Shown piece by piece: positions 24,226 to 33,985 of a stretch of DNA of 64,000 nucleotides (the stretch's first letter is position 1; each line of letters starts with the position of its first letter). Origin of the DNA: Edaphobacter modestus (GTDB taxonomy: Bacteria > Acidobacteriota > Terriglobia > Terriglobales > Acidobacteriaceae); assembly GCF_004217555.1 (NCBI RefSeq), contig NZ_SHKW01000003.1, positions 164,187 to 228,186 on the forward strand, written 5' to 3'. Made by a program: the position numbers and the translations under genes. The notes under the pieces were generated by a model. The model was given only the letters and a program-made list of their open reading frames with translations, did not search any database and was not told the origin of the DNA.

Positions 24226-27200
24226 ATGGGTACTTCGTGGAAAACACACCAACGAGCGCGGTCCTTTGTTCCCGTCGGAGATTGCGAACGCTCAGCACAC
24301 TCAATCCGTGTCACAGCCTCGCAGCTGTGCTGGCTTGTTGCCTTAATGATCGTTACCTCTGTCAAGTGTCCATCTTTGTTTGGGCAAACACCGCCATCGG
24401 CGAACGTGCAGGTGGGTCACGACTCCTGGACATTCAAAGAGGGAGCGCCCTCAGACGTCACGTGTTTAGCACAGACCAATGACGGGTTCCTATGGCTGGG
24501 CGGTCCCAACGGACTATTTCGCTTTGATGGAACGCGATTCGAACCATTCACCTCGCCATTTGGCGATCGGCTCCTCTCGACCAACCTGTACTCCTTGTTC
24601 GCACCGCCATCTGGTGGCCTCTGGATCGGTTACACGTTCGGAGGCTTCAGTTTCCTGGATAAGGGGCGAGTGACCAATTATGCGAGCGGGATTGGAAGTG
24701 TTAACGGTTTTGCCCAGGATCGGGATGGAATCGTATGGGCAGGCGCATCCAGTGGTCTATGGAGATTCGATCATTCGGGGTGGCAGCATATCGGGGTTGA
24801 GTGGAACGCTCCGGCCGGACCCGTTGCACAGGTTGGATTTGATTCAGAGGGAATACTGTGGGCTTTGGTGGGCAGTTGGGAGACTCCGAAGGACCTCATT
24901 TACCTCCTGCACGGGACCAGACACTTCAAAACAGCTGAGAGAAATCTGTCAGTCGACGGGTTCACCTGGGAGCCGGATCGAACCGTCCTGACCGCGGAGG
25001 TAGCCCCACGTGTGTCCGGTTCCGGCGAAGGTTCTTATGAGAGGCTGCCTGCTTACCCGGTCACCTCCAAAGACTCTCAAATGGTTGATCGAAACAACAG
25101 TGTTTGGATCTCACCGGCGGATAAGCCCGTCGTGATGCGCCTTCCAAAAGGCAGCCTGCGTAATGTCCAGAACCAAGCGTCCCCAGCTATTTCTGAAACC
25201 TACAACATAAACCCTTTTGCGATGGCAGAGTTGGTGGGTCGTGAAGGAAATATCTGGTTTGGAGACACCAAGGGTATACATCGATTCTTCTACACCCCGT
25301 TGATCAGACAGGAATTCCCGAAAGAAACATCGGGGAGTTCGAAACTCGCCCTGGTTGCTGATGACAATGGGGCGGTATGGATCAGTTTCGGCAGTCTTGG
25401 CAATAGGTTCAAAGCTGACCTTTATCATGTCCTGGGCGGCAAAGCCGAGCGCCGTCTCCCGCAGATGACATCGTCATTCGCCTACCGCGCACCTGACAAG
25501 ACGTTCTGGTTCTCCGGGGAACATTGTCTTTGGCATCTTGTCGGAGACGATTTCGTTCGCGTGAATCTTCCCCCGGAAATGGTGAACCAATTTGAATTTC
25601 TGCAGACGATTACCGGGGATCAACAAGGAAGAATATGGGTCTCCTTCGGCCGCCACGGTTTGTACCGGTTGGCCGATGGCATTTGGACACCTTACGGTGG
25701 CCGCGACGACCTCCCAAAGAAAGCTATATTGCTTGAATTTACTGATAGCTTGGGTCGCGTCTGGTTCGGCTATACGAACAGTCAGCTGGCGGTTTTGGAT
25801 AGCGATCGGGTCCGTCGATTCGGTCCGAGCGATGATCTTCAAGTGGGCAATATCACGGCGATCTATGGACGAGGATCAGAGATTTGGATTGGGGGTGAAT
25901 TTGGGCTGGAGCAGTTTGACCACGGACGCTTCCACAAGATCGCCGCTGTGGATGACCAATGGCTGCGCGGAATCTCTGGAATCGTGGAAACGCCCGAGGG
26001 AGATTTATGGCTCAACGCGATTTCAGGGATCTTCCATATCCGTAAGGCGGAGATCTCCGAAGCTTTGAAAGACTCTGCGTATCGGATCAAGGGCGAGCAC
26101 TTCGGCATACGCGAGGGACTTTCAGGGCTTGCCACCCAGTTGCGTCCGTTTCCGACCGCCATCGAGGGCTCCGATGGGCGACTCTGGTTCGCGTTGCGCA
26201 ACGGAGTGGTGTGGCTCGATCCGGCAGCTCACTCTGAAAAACGGACAGTTCCGGCTCCGATCACCATCCAGTCGGTCTCTGCCGACGACAAATTCTACGC
26301 GCCCGATCCTCGTCTCTCATTTCCGGCCCACACGTCGAGCGTGCAGATCAGCTACAACGCTGTGAGCCTCTCCGATCCCGAGGCCATCCGATTCCGCTAC
26401 AAGCTGCAGGAAACAGACAAAGACTGGCACGAAGCGGCGGCGGCCACTCCCGTTACCTACCGCAACCTTCCTCCCGGTTCCTATCATTTCAGCGTTGAGG
26501 CGTCAGACACCAACGGCGTCTGGTCCGGCGCACCCGCAAACTTGGCTTTCACCATACGGCCGGCCTTCTACCAGACCACCTGGTTCCGCTTGTTGTACGT
26601 GGCTGCGGCTTGGGCATTCCTTTGGGGGCTGCATCAACTCCGAGTGCGACAATTGCGGCGGGAGGAAAGAAAATTTCACGAAGCCTTTGAGACCATTCCG
26701 GCGATGGCGTGGATCGGTGGACCCGGTGATACCATTCAATTTTTGAATCGACGCTGGGTTGAATATACCGGGTTGTCGCAGTTGGAAAATCCGAAGGAAA
26801 GCAGGAAAGCTGCTATTCATCCCGACGATTTGGATCGAATTGAGCGACGACTGGCCGCGAGCATTGCCAGTGGTGAGCCGGTCGAGGAGGAGATGCGCTT
26901 CCGCCGCACCGACGGGGAGTATCGGTGGTTTTTGAGCCGCAACGTGCCGCTGCGGGACAAGCGAGGAAAGGTCGTGAGATGGTACGGTACGGCGACCGAC
27001 ATTCAAGATCGCAAGCGTGCGGAAGAGCTACAGGCGGACCTTGCACACACAAATCGGGTCAGCACGATGGGAGAACTGGTCGCCTCCATCTCGCATGAAC
27101 TCGCACAGCCCCTTACGGTCACAACCGCGAATGCCAAGGCATCTTTGCGATGGCTTCAGCGCGACCCGCCCGATATGATGGAGGTGCGCAAAGGGACGGA

Positions 27201-27759
27201 AAGAATCATCGAAGCGGGCACCCTTGCCTCGGAGATTATCAACCGTCTGCGATCGTTGTACAAAAAGTCCTCTCCCAAACGAGAGTTGGTCGCGATAAAT
27301 GAGGTCATCGGCGAGATGGTCCTGCTGCTGCGGGGCGAAGCCAACGAGAATGCCGTCTCGATTCATACGGACCCTGCCGCCGATCTTCCTAAAATCACGG
27401 CGGACCGGGTGCAACTGCAGCAGGTACTGATGAACCTCATGCTCAATGGTATCGAGGCGATGAAGGAGACCGGCGGAGTGCTCACGGTCAAGACGGGACC
27501 AGGCGAGTGCGGTCAAGTGCTGATCTCAGTCAGCGACACCGGAGTAGGATTGCCGGCCGGAAGAGCGGACGAGATCTTCAATGCCTTCGTCACGACGAAA
27601 CCTCAAGGCAGCGGCATGGGGCTGGCGATCAGCCGTTCCATCGTGGAATCGCATGGTGGCCGTTTGTGGGCCACGTCTAACGACGGACGAGGCGCGACGT
27701 TTCATTTCACCCTGCCAGCCGCTCCCGCGAAAACAAACCCTCCCGTGGAGGCCGCGTGA
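24226..27759 (+). CDS. two-component-propeller PAS sensor histidine kinase
   Basis: 1177 residues. An N-terminal membrane/signal helix is at about 30-58 (LCWLVALMIVTSVKCPSLFGQ). Periplasmic seven-bladed regulator-propeller repeats follow (about 65-660; recurring DGFLWLGGPNGLFRFDG, EGDLWLNAISGIFH). Then come a Y_Y_Y domain (about 700-780, FRYKLQETDKDWHEA), one membrane helix (WFRLLYVAAAWAFLWGL), a PAS/PAC domain (HEAFETIPAMAWIGG to TATDIQDRKR), the HisKA H-box SISHELAQPLTV, the N-box NLMLNGIEAM and the HATPase G-boxes DTGVGLPAG, GMGLAISRSIVESHGG. Such sensors usually read extracellular glycans or oligomers. No receiver domain or response regulator is linked. It starts 42 bp after the MFS gene. 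Confidence 0.9.
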   Translation: MGTSWKTHQRARSFVPVGDCERSAHSIRVTASQLCWLVALMIVTSVKCPSLFGQTPPSANVQVGHDSWTFKEGAPSDVTCLAQTNDGFLWLGGPNGLFRFDGTRFEPFTSPFGDRLLSTNLYSLFAPPSGGLWIGYTFGGFSFLDKGRVTNYASGIGSVNGFAQDRDGIVWAGASSGLWRFDHSGWQHIGVEWNAPAGPVAQVGFDSEGILWALVGSWETPKDLIYLLHGTRHFKTAERNLSVDGFTWEPDRTVLTAEVAPRVSGSGEGSYERLPAYPVTSKDSQMVDRNNSVWISPADKPVVMRLPKGSLRNVQNQASPAISETYNINPFAMAELVGREGNIWFGDTKGIHRFFYTPLIRQEFPKETSGSSKLALVADDNGAVWISFGSLGNRFKADLYHVLGGKAERRLPQMTSSFAYRAPDKTFWFSGEHCLWHLVGDDFVRVNLPPEMVNQFEFLQTITGDQQGRIWVSFGRHGLYRLADGIWTPYGGRDDLPKKAILLEFTDSLGRVWFGYTNSQLAVLDSDRVRRFGPSDDLQVGNITAIYGRGSEIWIGGEFGLEQFDHGRFHKIAAVDDQWLRGISGIVETPEGDLWLNAISGIFHIRKAEISEALKDSAYRIKGEHFGIREGLSGLATQLRPFPTAIEGSDGRLWFALRNGVVWLDPAAHSEKRTVPAPITIQSVSADDKFYAPDPRLSFPAHTSSVQISYNAVSLSDPEAIRFRYKLQETDKDWHEAAAATPVTYRNLPPGSYHFSVEASDTNGVWSGAPANLAFTIRPAFYQTTWFRLLYVAAAWAFLWGLHQLRVRQLRREERKFHEAFETIPAMAWIGGPGDTIQFLNRRWVEYTGLSQLENPKESRKAAIHPDDLDRIERRLAASIASGEPVEEEMRFRRTDGEYRWFLSRNVPLRDKRGKVVRWYGTATDIQDRKRAEELQADLAHTNRVSTMGELVASISHELAQPLTVTTANAKASLRWLQRDPPDMMEVRKGTERIIEAGTLASEIINRLRSLYKKSSPKRELVAINEVIGEMVLLLRGEANENAVSIHTDPAADLPKITADRVQLQQVLMNLMLNGIEAMKETGGVLTVKTGPGECGQVLISVSDTGVGLPAGRADEIFNAFVTTKPQGSGMGLAISRSIVESHGGRLWATSNDGRGATFHFTLPAAPAKTNPPVEAA

Positions 27760-28249
27760 TTCGGCATTCAGCAGAGTGGGTACGCGGGCCCGGTCATCGA
27801 GTGCTTAGAGATTAGTAACGACAAGTCGCCAGTGTCCACATCCAGTCTGCCTGGACAAAAAACCGGCTATCCGGATACAGGTGTTCCTGAGGGCGTAATA
27901 GGAGCCATCCGTTCCGCCCGATTTCGTTAGTTTCGCGTCTCCAGTTTGCTGTCACAGCAAAGGTAAACAGGAACGCTTCGTAGCGATGGGCTTGTAGGAT
28001 GATCTATATATGTAATCTTGACGGTTACATTTTCGGTGCAATAGCGGTACACTCATCAGCTTTTGTTAATTGCCGTAGACTGCTCTAAACTACGGTCACT
28101 CAGCTACTTAGGGCTACGCTCAACTACGCTATCATTTCATTGATTATCATAGACTTACAGGGATATCCGGAAACTCAAAATCCGCCGAGGGCAACTTTGT
28201 GGGGTTCGGGGGAAGGGAACTGCGGATCTTGAAATTACAAGCTTCTAAA
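27760..28249. other. intergenic region outside the island end, no gene found
   Basis: About 490 bp with no ORF that has a start, ribosome site and recognisable product. It contains an AT-richer stretch at about 28050-28160 with several CTACG-type short repeats. It ends at the tRNA-Phe-like fragment. Confidence 0.5.
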
Positions 28250-28322
28250 TGGTGGTCAGAGACGGGATCGAACCGCCGACGCCGGCCTTTTCAGGGCCCC
28301 CTACCAATGGACCTAAGTGGCT
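28250..28322 (-). pseudogene. tRNA-Phe-like 3' fragment; candidate left attachment site
   Basis: The minus strand ends in ...TTCGATC (T-loop), acceptor strand TCTGACC, then A and CCA. It includes an anticodon loop CTGAAAA (anticodon GAA, Phe). A D-loop-like ATTGGTAG is present, but about three bases are missing between it and the anticodon stem and no 5' acceptor strand pairs with TCTGACC, so it is not a working tRNA. The 48 bp 28250-28297 recur with one mismatch at 53079-53126 in the same orientation, as expected for attL/attR of an element that used a tRNA-Phe gene. Confidence 0.65.
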
Positions 28323-29025
28323 TAGAATCAGCGGACGCGATTGATACGAAAGACGTTAGAGGGGCTTCCATTTAGGATCGTTTGGGATCATTTGGGATGG
28401 TTTCCTCCCCAGGTTGTTCCCGTATTGTTCCCGAGCGTCAAAACGCTCTCTGGCTCCACTGTCTTCTATCAACCGCTTTATTGGTCGTATACGTATATAT
28501 GATCCGTTATTTGTCCTGCGGACTGAGCAATATGTTGAGCCAGCGCCAGACACGATTGCGCGGGTAGCGCGCATCTACTACCTAAGCTGGGATGAGATCG
28601 CGGCTTTTGACACTTCCCGGTAAGTTTTTTCGAGACAGCGAATTGACCCAATGTTCAGTGCAGGGCCACTTCGATAGAAATCATGTCAGGGCCTAGAATG
28701 TGAATCCTATCTGCAACTCGATTCGTCGATTATTCGCAGACTCGGAAAGCTAAAGAGCATCTCCCAGCACACCTCTTGCTCGGCAGTGATGCTGTGCAGT
28801 ATGCCGCTTTGCCGAGGAAAAGCGGGAATCAGACGACAAGGCATGGCACAACATCAGCGTCTCAACCGACGCGGAGGATGTAAAAGGATTGCCCGATTTG
28901 AAGTTCTGAAATTTGTTCTGGCGTGGCTGTGGAGATCTGTGGCCAGCGTTCTAGCTATAGATGTCACGCAATTCCCTTATGACGGGCAACTATCAAACGC
29001 AGACGCGCCCGGTCTCCTAAACCGC
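28323..29025. other. island-end non-coding region
   Basis: No convincing gene. At about 28415-28436 the minus strand has GGGAACAATACGGGAACA, nearly the same as GGGAACAATATGGGAACA on the plus strand at about 52968-52985 near the other end of the island. This inverted pair suggests remains of an integrase end or a terminal recognition site. The rest shows nothing I can name. Confidence 0.45.
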
Positions 29026-29060
29026 TTATCAATCAGCGGCGATTCGCCGCTGATTGATAA
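29026..29060. repeat. perfect 17-bp inverted repeat before the sigma-54 activator gene
   Basis: TTATCAATCAGCGGCGA and its exact reverse complement are separated by a single T and followed by TTTTCT. It ends 34 bp before the ATG of the activator gene. It can act as an operator for a dimeric regulator, or as a hairpin terminator (GC-rich inner part plus T run) for any transcript entering from the left. Confidence 0.75.
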
Positions 29061-29094
29061 TTTTCTCTATAGGAATATGCTGTCATAAGGTCGC

Positions 29095-31926
29095 ATGGAT
29101 TACCTCCGGATTGCCCACAATCCGGAAACCATCTCGCCCTGCGACCTCGGAGCGAGATGTCTTACTGCGACGACTTGTAAGGATCCGCGTATGGCCTTCT
29201 TGCGGCATGGCTTCGAAGAACCTGGAGATATACAGGACATTCATCTTGTCATCGACACCATCCCTACGTTGGCATGGTCGGCTGGTCCAGACGGCTCCGT
29301 AGACTTCGTCAATCAGCGCTGGCTGGCCTATACGGGTCTATCTGCAAAGCAAGCTTTGGGCTCGGGATACGAGGTTGCGATTCATCCAGACGACCTGAAC
29401 GAACTCGTGGATTACTGGCGACGCGTTGTAGCTTCTGGCCAGCCAGGTGAGATCGAAGGGCGTTGGCGCCGATCCGACGGAGTATACCGCTGGTTTCTGT
29501 TTCGTGCGACTCCGTCTTTAGACGAAAACGGCAGAGTTGTGAAATGGTACGGAACAAATACCGATATCGAGGAGCGCAAAAAAGCAGAACAAGTCCTAGC
29601 AGTTCAGAATACTCGACTCCAGCTGCTGCTCCAACTGACGAAGCGAGTTACATCGAACCTTGAGCTTCGGGAAGTGCTGCGTTCAATTTCAGCCAACGTT
29701 CGAAGCGTCATGCATGCCGATGCCGCGGGTGTTGCATTTTTCGATGAGGTATCGGATAAGAGCCGGATTTATGCGGTCGATTTTCCCGATGCGAAAGGAT
29801 TCGTCAGGGAAGAGATTGTGGCCACGCCAGGGCTCGCCTTCAAACGAGCTTGGGTAAGCTCTAAACCGGCAATCATCACCGCGAACGATCCCGAGGAACT
29901 CGGGCCGGAAATGTATGGATTGGTAGTTGCAGAGGGCTTGAACAGCCACTGCATGATACCGCTGGTGAGTCGTGGTCGGACCGTCGGTGTCCTCATAGTT
30001 GCACGCAAGCTCGAGGGTTCGTTTACGCGCGAAGATATCGACTTTCTCAGCGAGGCATCGGGCCAGATAGCCATCGTCATTGAAAATTCCTTGGCCTACG
30101 GCGAGATTTTCGAACTGAAAGAGAAACTGGCGCAAGTCGTCGACACCATCCCTACGTTGGCATGGTCCGCTGGTCCAGACGGCTCCGCAGACTTCTTCAA
30201 TCAGCGCTGGCTGGACTATACGGGTCTATCTGCAAAGCAAGCTTTGGGCTCGGGATGGGAGGTTGCGATTCATCCAGACGACCTGCCACGAATTCTGGAA
30301 ACGTTCCGGGAAGCTTTGAATTCTGTAAAGCCGTACGAAGTGGAGGGCCGCTTCCGCCGCTTCGACGGCGAATTTCGCTGGTTTCTCTTTCGCGGTAGCC
30401 CTCTGCGCGACCGATCGGGGAAAGTCGCGAAGTGGTACGGAACAAATACCGATCTTGAGGAGCGCAAGCGTGCCGAAGATGCCCTGCGCGCGAGCGAAGC
30501 ATCCTTGCTCGAGGCCCAACGGCTAACCCGCACCTGCAGTTGGAAACATGAAGTCTTATCAGGGAAGGTGACAGTCTCCGCGGAAGGGCTTGCAATGTAT
30601 GGCATTGAACCCGAAGATGACGCATCGTCGGTTGATTTCTATCACAGGAGGAAGCATCCCAAAGATCGGCCCGAGGTCGAACAAGCTTACGCGGCGGCTT
30701 TGCTTGGAAAAACTGATTTTGAGGCAGATTTTCGGATTGTTCGTCCAGACGGAACCATCAAAAACATCTGCAGTATCGGCCATCCCATCCTAGACGAACG
30801 CGGCGACGTCGTGGAATTTGTTGGGGCCTCAATCGACGTCACCGAACACCACCGCGCGCGAGCCGACCTGGAGAAGGCGTTTGAAGAGATTAAGCGTCTG
30901 AAAGATCAACTGCACGACGAAAACGTAGTGCTCAGGGAGCAGATCGACGAAGCGTTCATGTTCGAAGAGATTGTCGGCACCTCGTCGGCGTTGCAGGGAG
31001 TGCTTTCTCGGCTAATGAAAGTTGCTCCCACCGATTCTAGCGTTCTTGTTATTGGAGAGACTGGAACTGGTAAGGAACTGGTCGCCCGCGCCATCCATAA
31101 GCGATCTCGCCGGTCGCAACGCGCCTTTGTGAGCGTGAACTGCGCAGCTCTTACCCCATCGCTGATTTCATCCGAACTCTTTGGCCACGAAAAAGGCGCG
31201 TTCACCGGGGCGATGCAGCGCCGCCTCGGTCGATTTGAACTGGCGAACGGAGGAACCATTTTCCTCGACGAAATCGGCGAGGTGCCGCTGGACACCCAGG
31301 TTGCACTCCTGAGGGTGTTACAAGAACGTGAATGCGAACGCGTCGGCGGCACGCAACCGGTTAAAATCGATGTCCGCGTCATAGCGGCCACTAATCGCGA
31401 TCTGGAAGCCGCCATTGCAAACGGGACATTTCGCTCGGACCTCTACTACAGGCTGAACGTATTCCCAATCCAGGTTCCCCCGCTTCGCGAACGGCAAGAC
31501 GACGTTCTGATGCTGCTGGAACACTTTGTCCATCGATTTGCCCAAAAGATGGGCAAGCACTTTAAGAAGATCGATAAGCGAACGGTCGAACTCTTTCGGT
31601 CCTATCCCTGGCCGGGCAATATTCGCGAACTGCAAAATGTTGTTGAGAGGTCGGTCATTGTGAGTTCTGATGGCGTGTTCTGCGTGGATGCCGCTTGGTT
31701 GTCCAGGGATTCCCTTCGAGTCAGCTCGCCGCAACAAACTGAGCCCGCAGACACCGATGAGGACGCCAGTCGTGAACGGCACATCATTGAGGAGGCACTC
31801 GCTGGCAGTCGAGGGCGAGTGTCTGGCCCGAACGGGGCCGCGGCGAAGCTCCGAGTACCACCTTCGACCCTGGAGCAGCGCATTAAGAAATTAAGGATAC
31901 GCAAAAGCCACTTCAAACTCAGCTAA
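29095..31926 (+). CDS. PAS-GAF-PAS-PAS sigma-54-dependent activator
   Basis: 943 residues. The ATG at 29095 has AAGG close by; ATG 29191 with AAGGA seven bases upstream is an alternative and loses only unstructured residues. Order: PAS/PAC (about 45-165), GAF (about 170-335), PAS/PAC nearly identical to the first (about 345-465), PAS (about 475-600), then a coiled linker. The AAA+ sigma-54 interaction domain follows with Walker A GETGTGKE (about 654), the sigma-54 contact loop GAFTGA (about 700), Walker B GGTIFLDEIGEV and the arginine-finger region. A Fis-type HTH closes the protein (GAAAKLRVPPSTLEQRIKKL). It should bind enhancers and drive sigma-54 promoters in response to a ligand or redox signal sensed by PAS/GAF. 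Its likely sites lie directly downstream (31942-32043) and in two further copies. Confidence 0.92.
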   Translation: MDYLRIAHNPETISPCDLGARCLTATTCKDPRMAFLRHGFEEPGDIQDIHLVIDTIPTLAWSAGPDGSVDFVNQRWLAYTGLSAKQALGSGYEVAIHPDDLNELVDYWRRVVASGQPGEIEGRWRRSDGVYRWFLFRATPSLDENGRVVKWYGTNTDIEERKKAEQVLAVQNTRLQLLLQLTKRVTSNLELREVLRSISANVRSVMHADAAGVAFFDEVSDKSRIYAVDFPDAKGFVREEIVATPGLAFKRAWVSSKPAIITANDPEELGPEMYGLVVAEGLNSHCMIPLVSRGRTVGVLIVARKLEGSFTREDIDFLSEASGQIAIVIENSLAYGEIFELKEKLAQVVDTIPTLAWSAGPDGSADFFNQRWLDYTGLSAKQALGSGWEVAIHPDDLPRILETFREALNSVKPYEVEGRFRRFDGEFRWFLFRGSPLRDRSGKVAKWYGTNTDLEERKRAEDALRASEASLLEAQRLTRTCSWKHEVLSGKVTVSAEGLAMYGIEPEDDASSVDFYHRRKHPKDRPEVEQAYAAALLGKTDFEADFRIVRPDGTIKNICSIGHPILDERGDVVEFVGASIDVTEHHRARADLEKAFEEIKRLKDQLHDENVVLREQIDEAFMFEEIVGTSSALQGVLSRLMKVAPTDSSVLVIGETGTGKELVARAIHKRSRRSQRAFVSVNCAALTPSLISSELFGHEKGAFTGAMQRRLGRFELANGGTIFLDEIGEVPLDTQVALLRVLQERECERVGGTQPVKIDVRVIAATNRDLEAAIANGTFRSDLYYRLNVFPIQVPPLRERQDDVLMLLEHFVHRFAQKMGKHFKKIDKRTVELFRSYPWPGNIRELQNVVERSVIVSSDGVFCVDAAWLSRDSLRVSSPQQTEPADTDEDASRERHIIEEALAGSRGRVSGPNGAAAKLRVPPSTLEQRIKKLRIRKSHFKLS

Positions 31927-31941
31927 GCTTTTTCCGAGGAC

Positions 31942-31973
31942 TGGTAAAATCGCAATTTTCGCCAATTTCACCA
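31942..31973. promoter_or_regulatory. enhancer (UAS) palindrome, copy A
   Basis: Near-palindrome of 32 bp: arm TGGTAAAAT, 14-bp centre containing CGCAATTTTCG, arm ATTTCACCA (one mismatch between the arms). It lies about 70 bp upstream of a -24/-12 promoter and is repeated with perfect 9-bp arms at 38427 and 42033. It is the likely binding site of the Fis-type HTH of the activator encoded just upstream. Confidence 0.7.
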
Positions 31974-32027
31974 AATCCACACACAGCTGTCCGCCCTTCC
32001 TCTTCTGTCTTTTCAATCTCTTGCGAA

Positions 32028-32043
32028 TGGCCCACCTCTTGCA
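32028..32043 (+). promoter_or_regulatory. sigma-54 promoter, copy A
   Basis: TGGCCCACCTCTTGCA: the invariant GG and GC are exactly ten bases apart (GG 32029-32030, GC 32041-32042), as in the consensus TGGCAC-N5-TTGCA. It drives the 32131 gene with a 5' leader of about 75-80 nt. Confidence 0.82.
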
Positions 32044-32130
32044 CCTGGAGTTGCTGAGAGAGACGTTACGTACCGTCTCGAAACCGACGACTGAATTAGG
32101 TTCTCGGATCTCAGAAAGGTGTGATCAACA

Positions 32131-32748
32131 ATGGAACGAATAACGAGAGATAACTCAGCAGTATGCCTGATTGACCATCAGGTCGGCCTATTGCTTGGAG
32201 TCCGTGATATCACGATCAACGAATTGAAACACAACGTGCTCGGTCTCGCCAAGGCGGCGAAAATTCTCGGGATGCCCATCATCGCGTCTACCACAGCCAA
32301 AGATGTCTTGTGGGGGCCGACGTTTCCTGAGCTCGTTGCTGTGCTAGATACAAAAAGGTCTCCCATTATTGAGCGAATGACGATGAACGCATGGGATAAC
32401 CCGGATTTCGTAAAGGCGGTTGAAGCTACGGGCCGGACGCATCTCTTGTTTGCGGGCGTTACTCTTCAAGTCTGTGCGGCGCTTCCTGCTTACTCGGCTT
32501 TGGCCGCCGGCTATAAGTCCTATGTCGTGATCGATGCATCAGGGGTGCTCAGCGCACCCAATCGCCAGGTAGGTATCGCCAGAATTCAACAGGCAGGTGT
32601 AATCCCAGTCGACTATTTCTCAATCGTGTGCGAGATCATGGCAACCAACGCTGATCCATACGCCAACGAGGTATATGCGGCGCTCGACCAGGACTTCGCC
32701 ACCGTGATCGGACAGTTCTCTGAAGCCATGACCGGCAAAACGAAATAG
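32131..32748 (+). CDS. cysteine hydrolase, isochorismatase superfamily (YcaC-like)
   Basis: 205 residues. Catalytic Asp in CLIDHQVG, a Lys candidate in TTAKDVLWG, and the nucleophilic Cys in LLFAGVTLQVCAALPAYSALAAGY. This is the YcaC-type group, whose substrates are mostly unknown. The ATG has AGAAAGG about ten bases upstream. It is the first gene behind sigma-54 promoter A, followed by the tryptophan-dioxygenase-like and quinoprotein genes, so it probably serves a sigma-54-inducible catabolic route. An N-terminal fragment of another isochorismatase-like gene is at 35668. Confidence 0.87.
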   Translation: MERITRDNSAVCLIDHQVGLLLGVRDITINELKHNVLGLAKAAKILGMPIIASTTAKDVLWGPTFPELVAVLDTKRSPIIERMTMNAWDNPDFVKAVEATGRTHLLFAGVTLQVCAALPAYSALAAGYKSYVVIDASGVLSAPNRQVGIARIQQAGVIPVDYFSIVCEIMATNADPYANEVYAALDQDFATVIGQFSEAMTGKTK

Positions 32749-33028
32749 CGAATACGCGACCGCAGACGCGCCAATGGCGTATCCAATAGCTCTGAGCATC
32801 GGCTTTCCGGCTTCCCTCGCAAAAGAATTGCCGCAGGCGGCCCGGACTGCCAGTAACGGCCGAGGATAGCTATCCCGTTGCTACAGTTCCTATGCGTCGC
32901 AGGGATAGCCTCTTGCCCGCTGGGCCTGCAGATCGTCGGTCATCGAGGACACGACAACGAAGTCATCGAGGCCGCGATTGAGATCGAAAGGTGCAACGCA
33001 GAATCAAACAATCTCAAGGACGACAAAG

Positions 33029-33877
33029 ATGAACGAGACAAGAACAAAAGAAAACCAGACCCCGTATAGCGCATGGTTGCAGACCGAAATTCTACACACG
33101 CTTCAGCAAACGGTGAGCGACCATCCCGGCGAGTATGCCTTCATGATCAACGTTCAGGTCCAAGAACTCTATTGGGCGCTGATAGTAAGGGAAATGCAGG
33201 CAGCTCAGGCCTGTCTTCGCGAGGACAATCTGGTGGAGGCTCACGAAGCCTTGCTCAGAGTGGTGGATCACCACGAACCCCTGAACGCGACTTGGCGGTC
33301 TCTATCTTGGATCACCCCGTCGGACATGATGCCGATTTTGGCGGCGGTCCGAGCTACATACGGTCAAGACACGGCTCTTCAGGGATGGACCTATCGGCAC
33401 ATGGTCTACCTGTTCGGCATCAAGCAAGAACAGCACCTGGAGCATTTCGAGCCGCAACCACATCGATTCGAACAGCTTCAGAAGGCCCTGAACGAGCCCA
33501 GCCTGTACGACGATGTGCTGTCGTTCTTATCAAGGAGAGGATTTAAAATTCCCGCGGAAGTGCTTAGGCGCGACCCGTCCAAAACCTATGCTCCCGACCC
33601 GCAGGTCGAAAAGGCGTGGGCCGCGGCCTACGAAACCGACCCGCCGGTCAAAATGCTCGGCGAGACCATGGCCGACATCGCCGAGGAATTTACAACCTGG
33701 AAGTATCGTCATCTCATGGCGACACGTCGCACAATCGGAAATAGATCGGCGTATTTCGGTACCCCGGCTGTGTCTTGGCTGCTGCCGACGCTGGAAGACA
33801 TTCCCTTTCCTGAACTCTTTTCGGCCCGCACCTTCATCGGCGACCAACCGCCAGTTTGTCCTCACGCGAAATCATAG
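33029..33877 (+). CDS. tryptophan 2,3-dioxygenase-like haem protein
   Basis: 282 residues from the ATG at 33029 (AAGGA eight bases before); the frame is open further upstream without a site. It lines up with the TDO family: HPGEYAFMINVQVQELYWALIVREMQAA (family: HxExxFxxxHQxxELWFKxxxxE), ITPSDMMPILAAVR, and WKYRHLMATRRTIGNRSAYFGTPAVSWLL (family: WRxxHxxxVxRxIGxxxGTGGSxGxxYL, with the haem-ligand His). The family His that binds Trp in HQVYELW is Val here (NVQVQELY), so another aromatic substrate is possible. The neighbouring alpha/beta hydrolase remnant could have been the matching formamidase. The substrate is inference. Confidence 0.7.
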   Translation: MNETRTKENQTPYSAWLQTEILHTLQQTVSDHPGEYAFMINVQVQELYWALIVREMQAAQACLREDNLVEAHEALLRVVDHHEPLNATWRSLSWITPSDMMPILAAVRATYGQDTALQGWTYRHMVYLFGIKQEQHLEHFEPQPHRFEQLQKALNEPSLYDDVLSFLSRRGFKIPAEVLRRDPSKTYAPDPQVEKAWAAAYETDPPVKMLGETMADIAEEFTTWKYRHLMATRRTIGNRSAYFGTPAVSWLLPTLEDIPFPELFSARTFIGDQPPVCPHAKS

Positions 33878-33985
33878 TCGTACCGGCAGAGCAAAATCGC
33901 GGGCGAAGCTATTTTGAGTTCGCGGAGGTCGCGCGCAGCTCGGATTGAGGGGAGCTGCGGCATGCACAGAACAAGGAGAACATTC

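Noticed and set aside
28250..28322. A functional tRNA-Phe gene
   Set aside because: No 5' acceptor strand pairs with the 3' strand and the D-arm/anticodon-stem spacing is about three bases short.
28356..28574. Minus-strand 72-codon ORF beside the tRNA-Phe fragment
   Set aside because: Considered as an integrase remnant because of its position, but it contains none of the tyrosine-recombinase residues.
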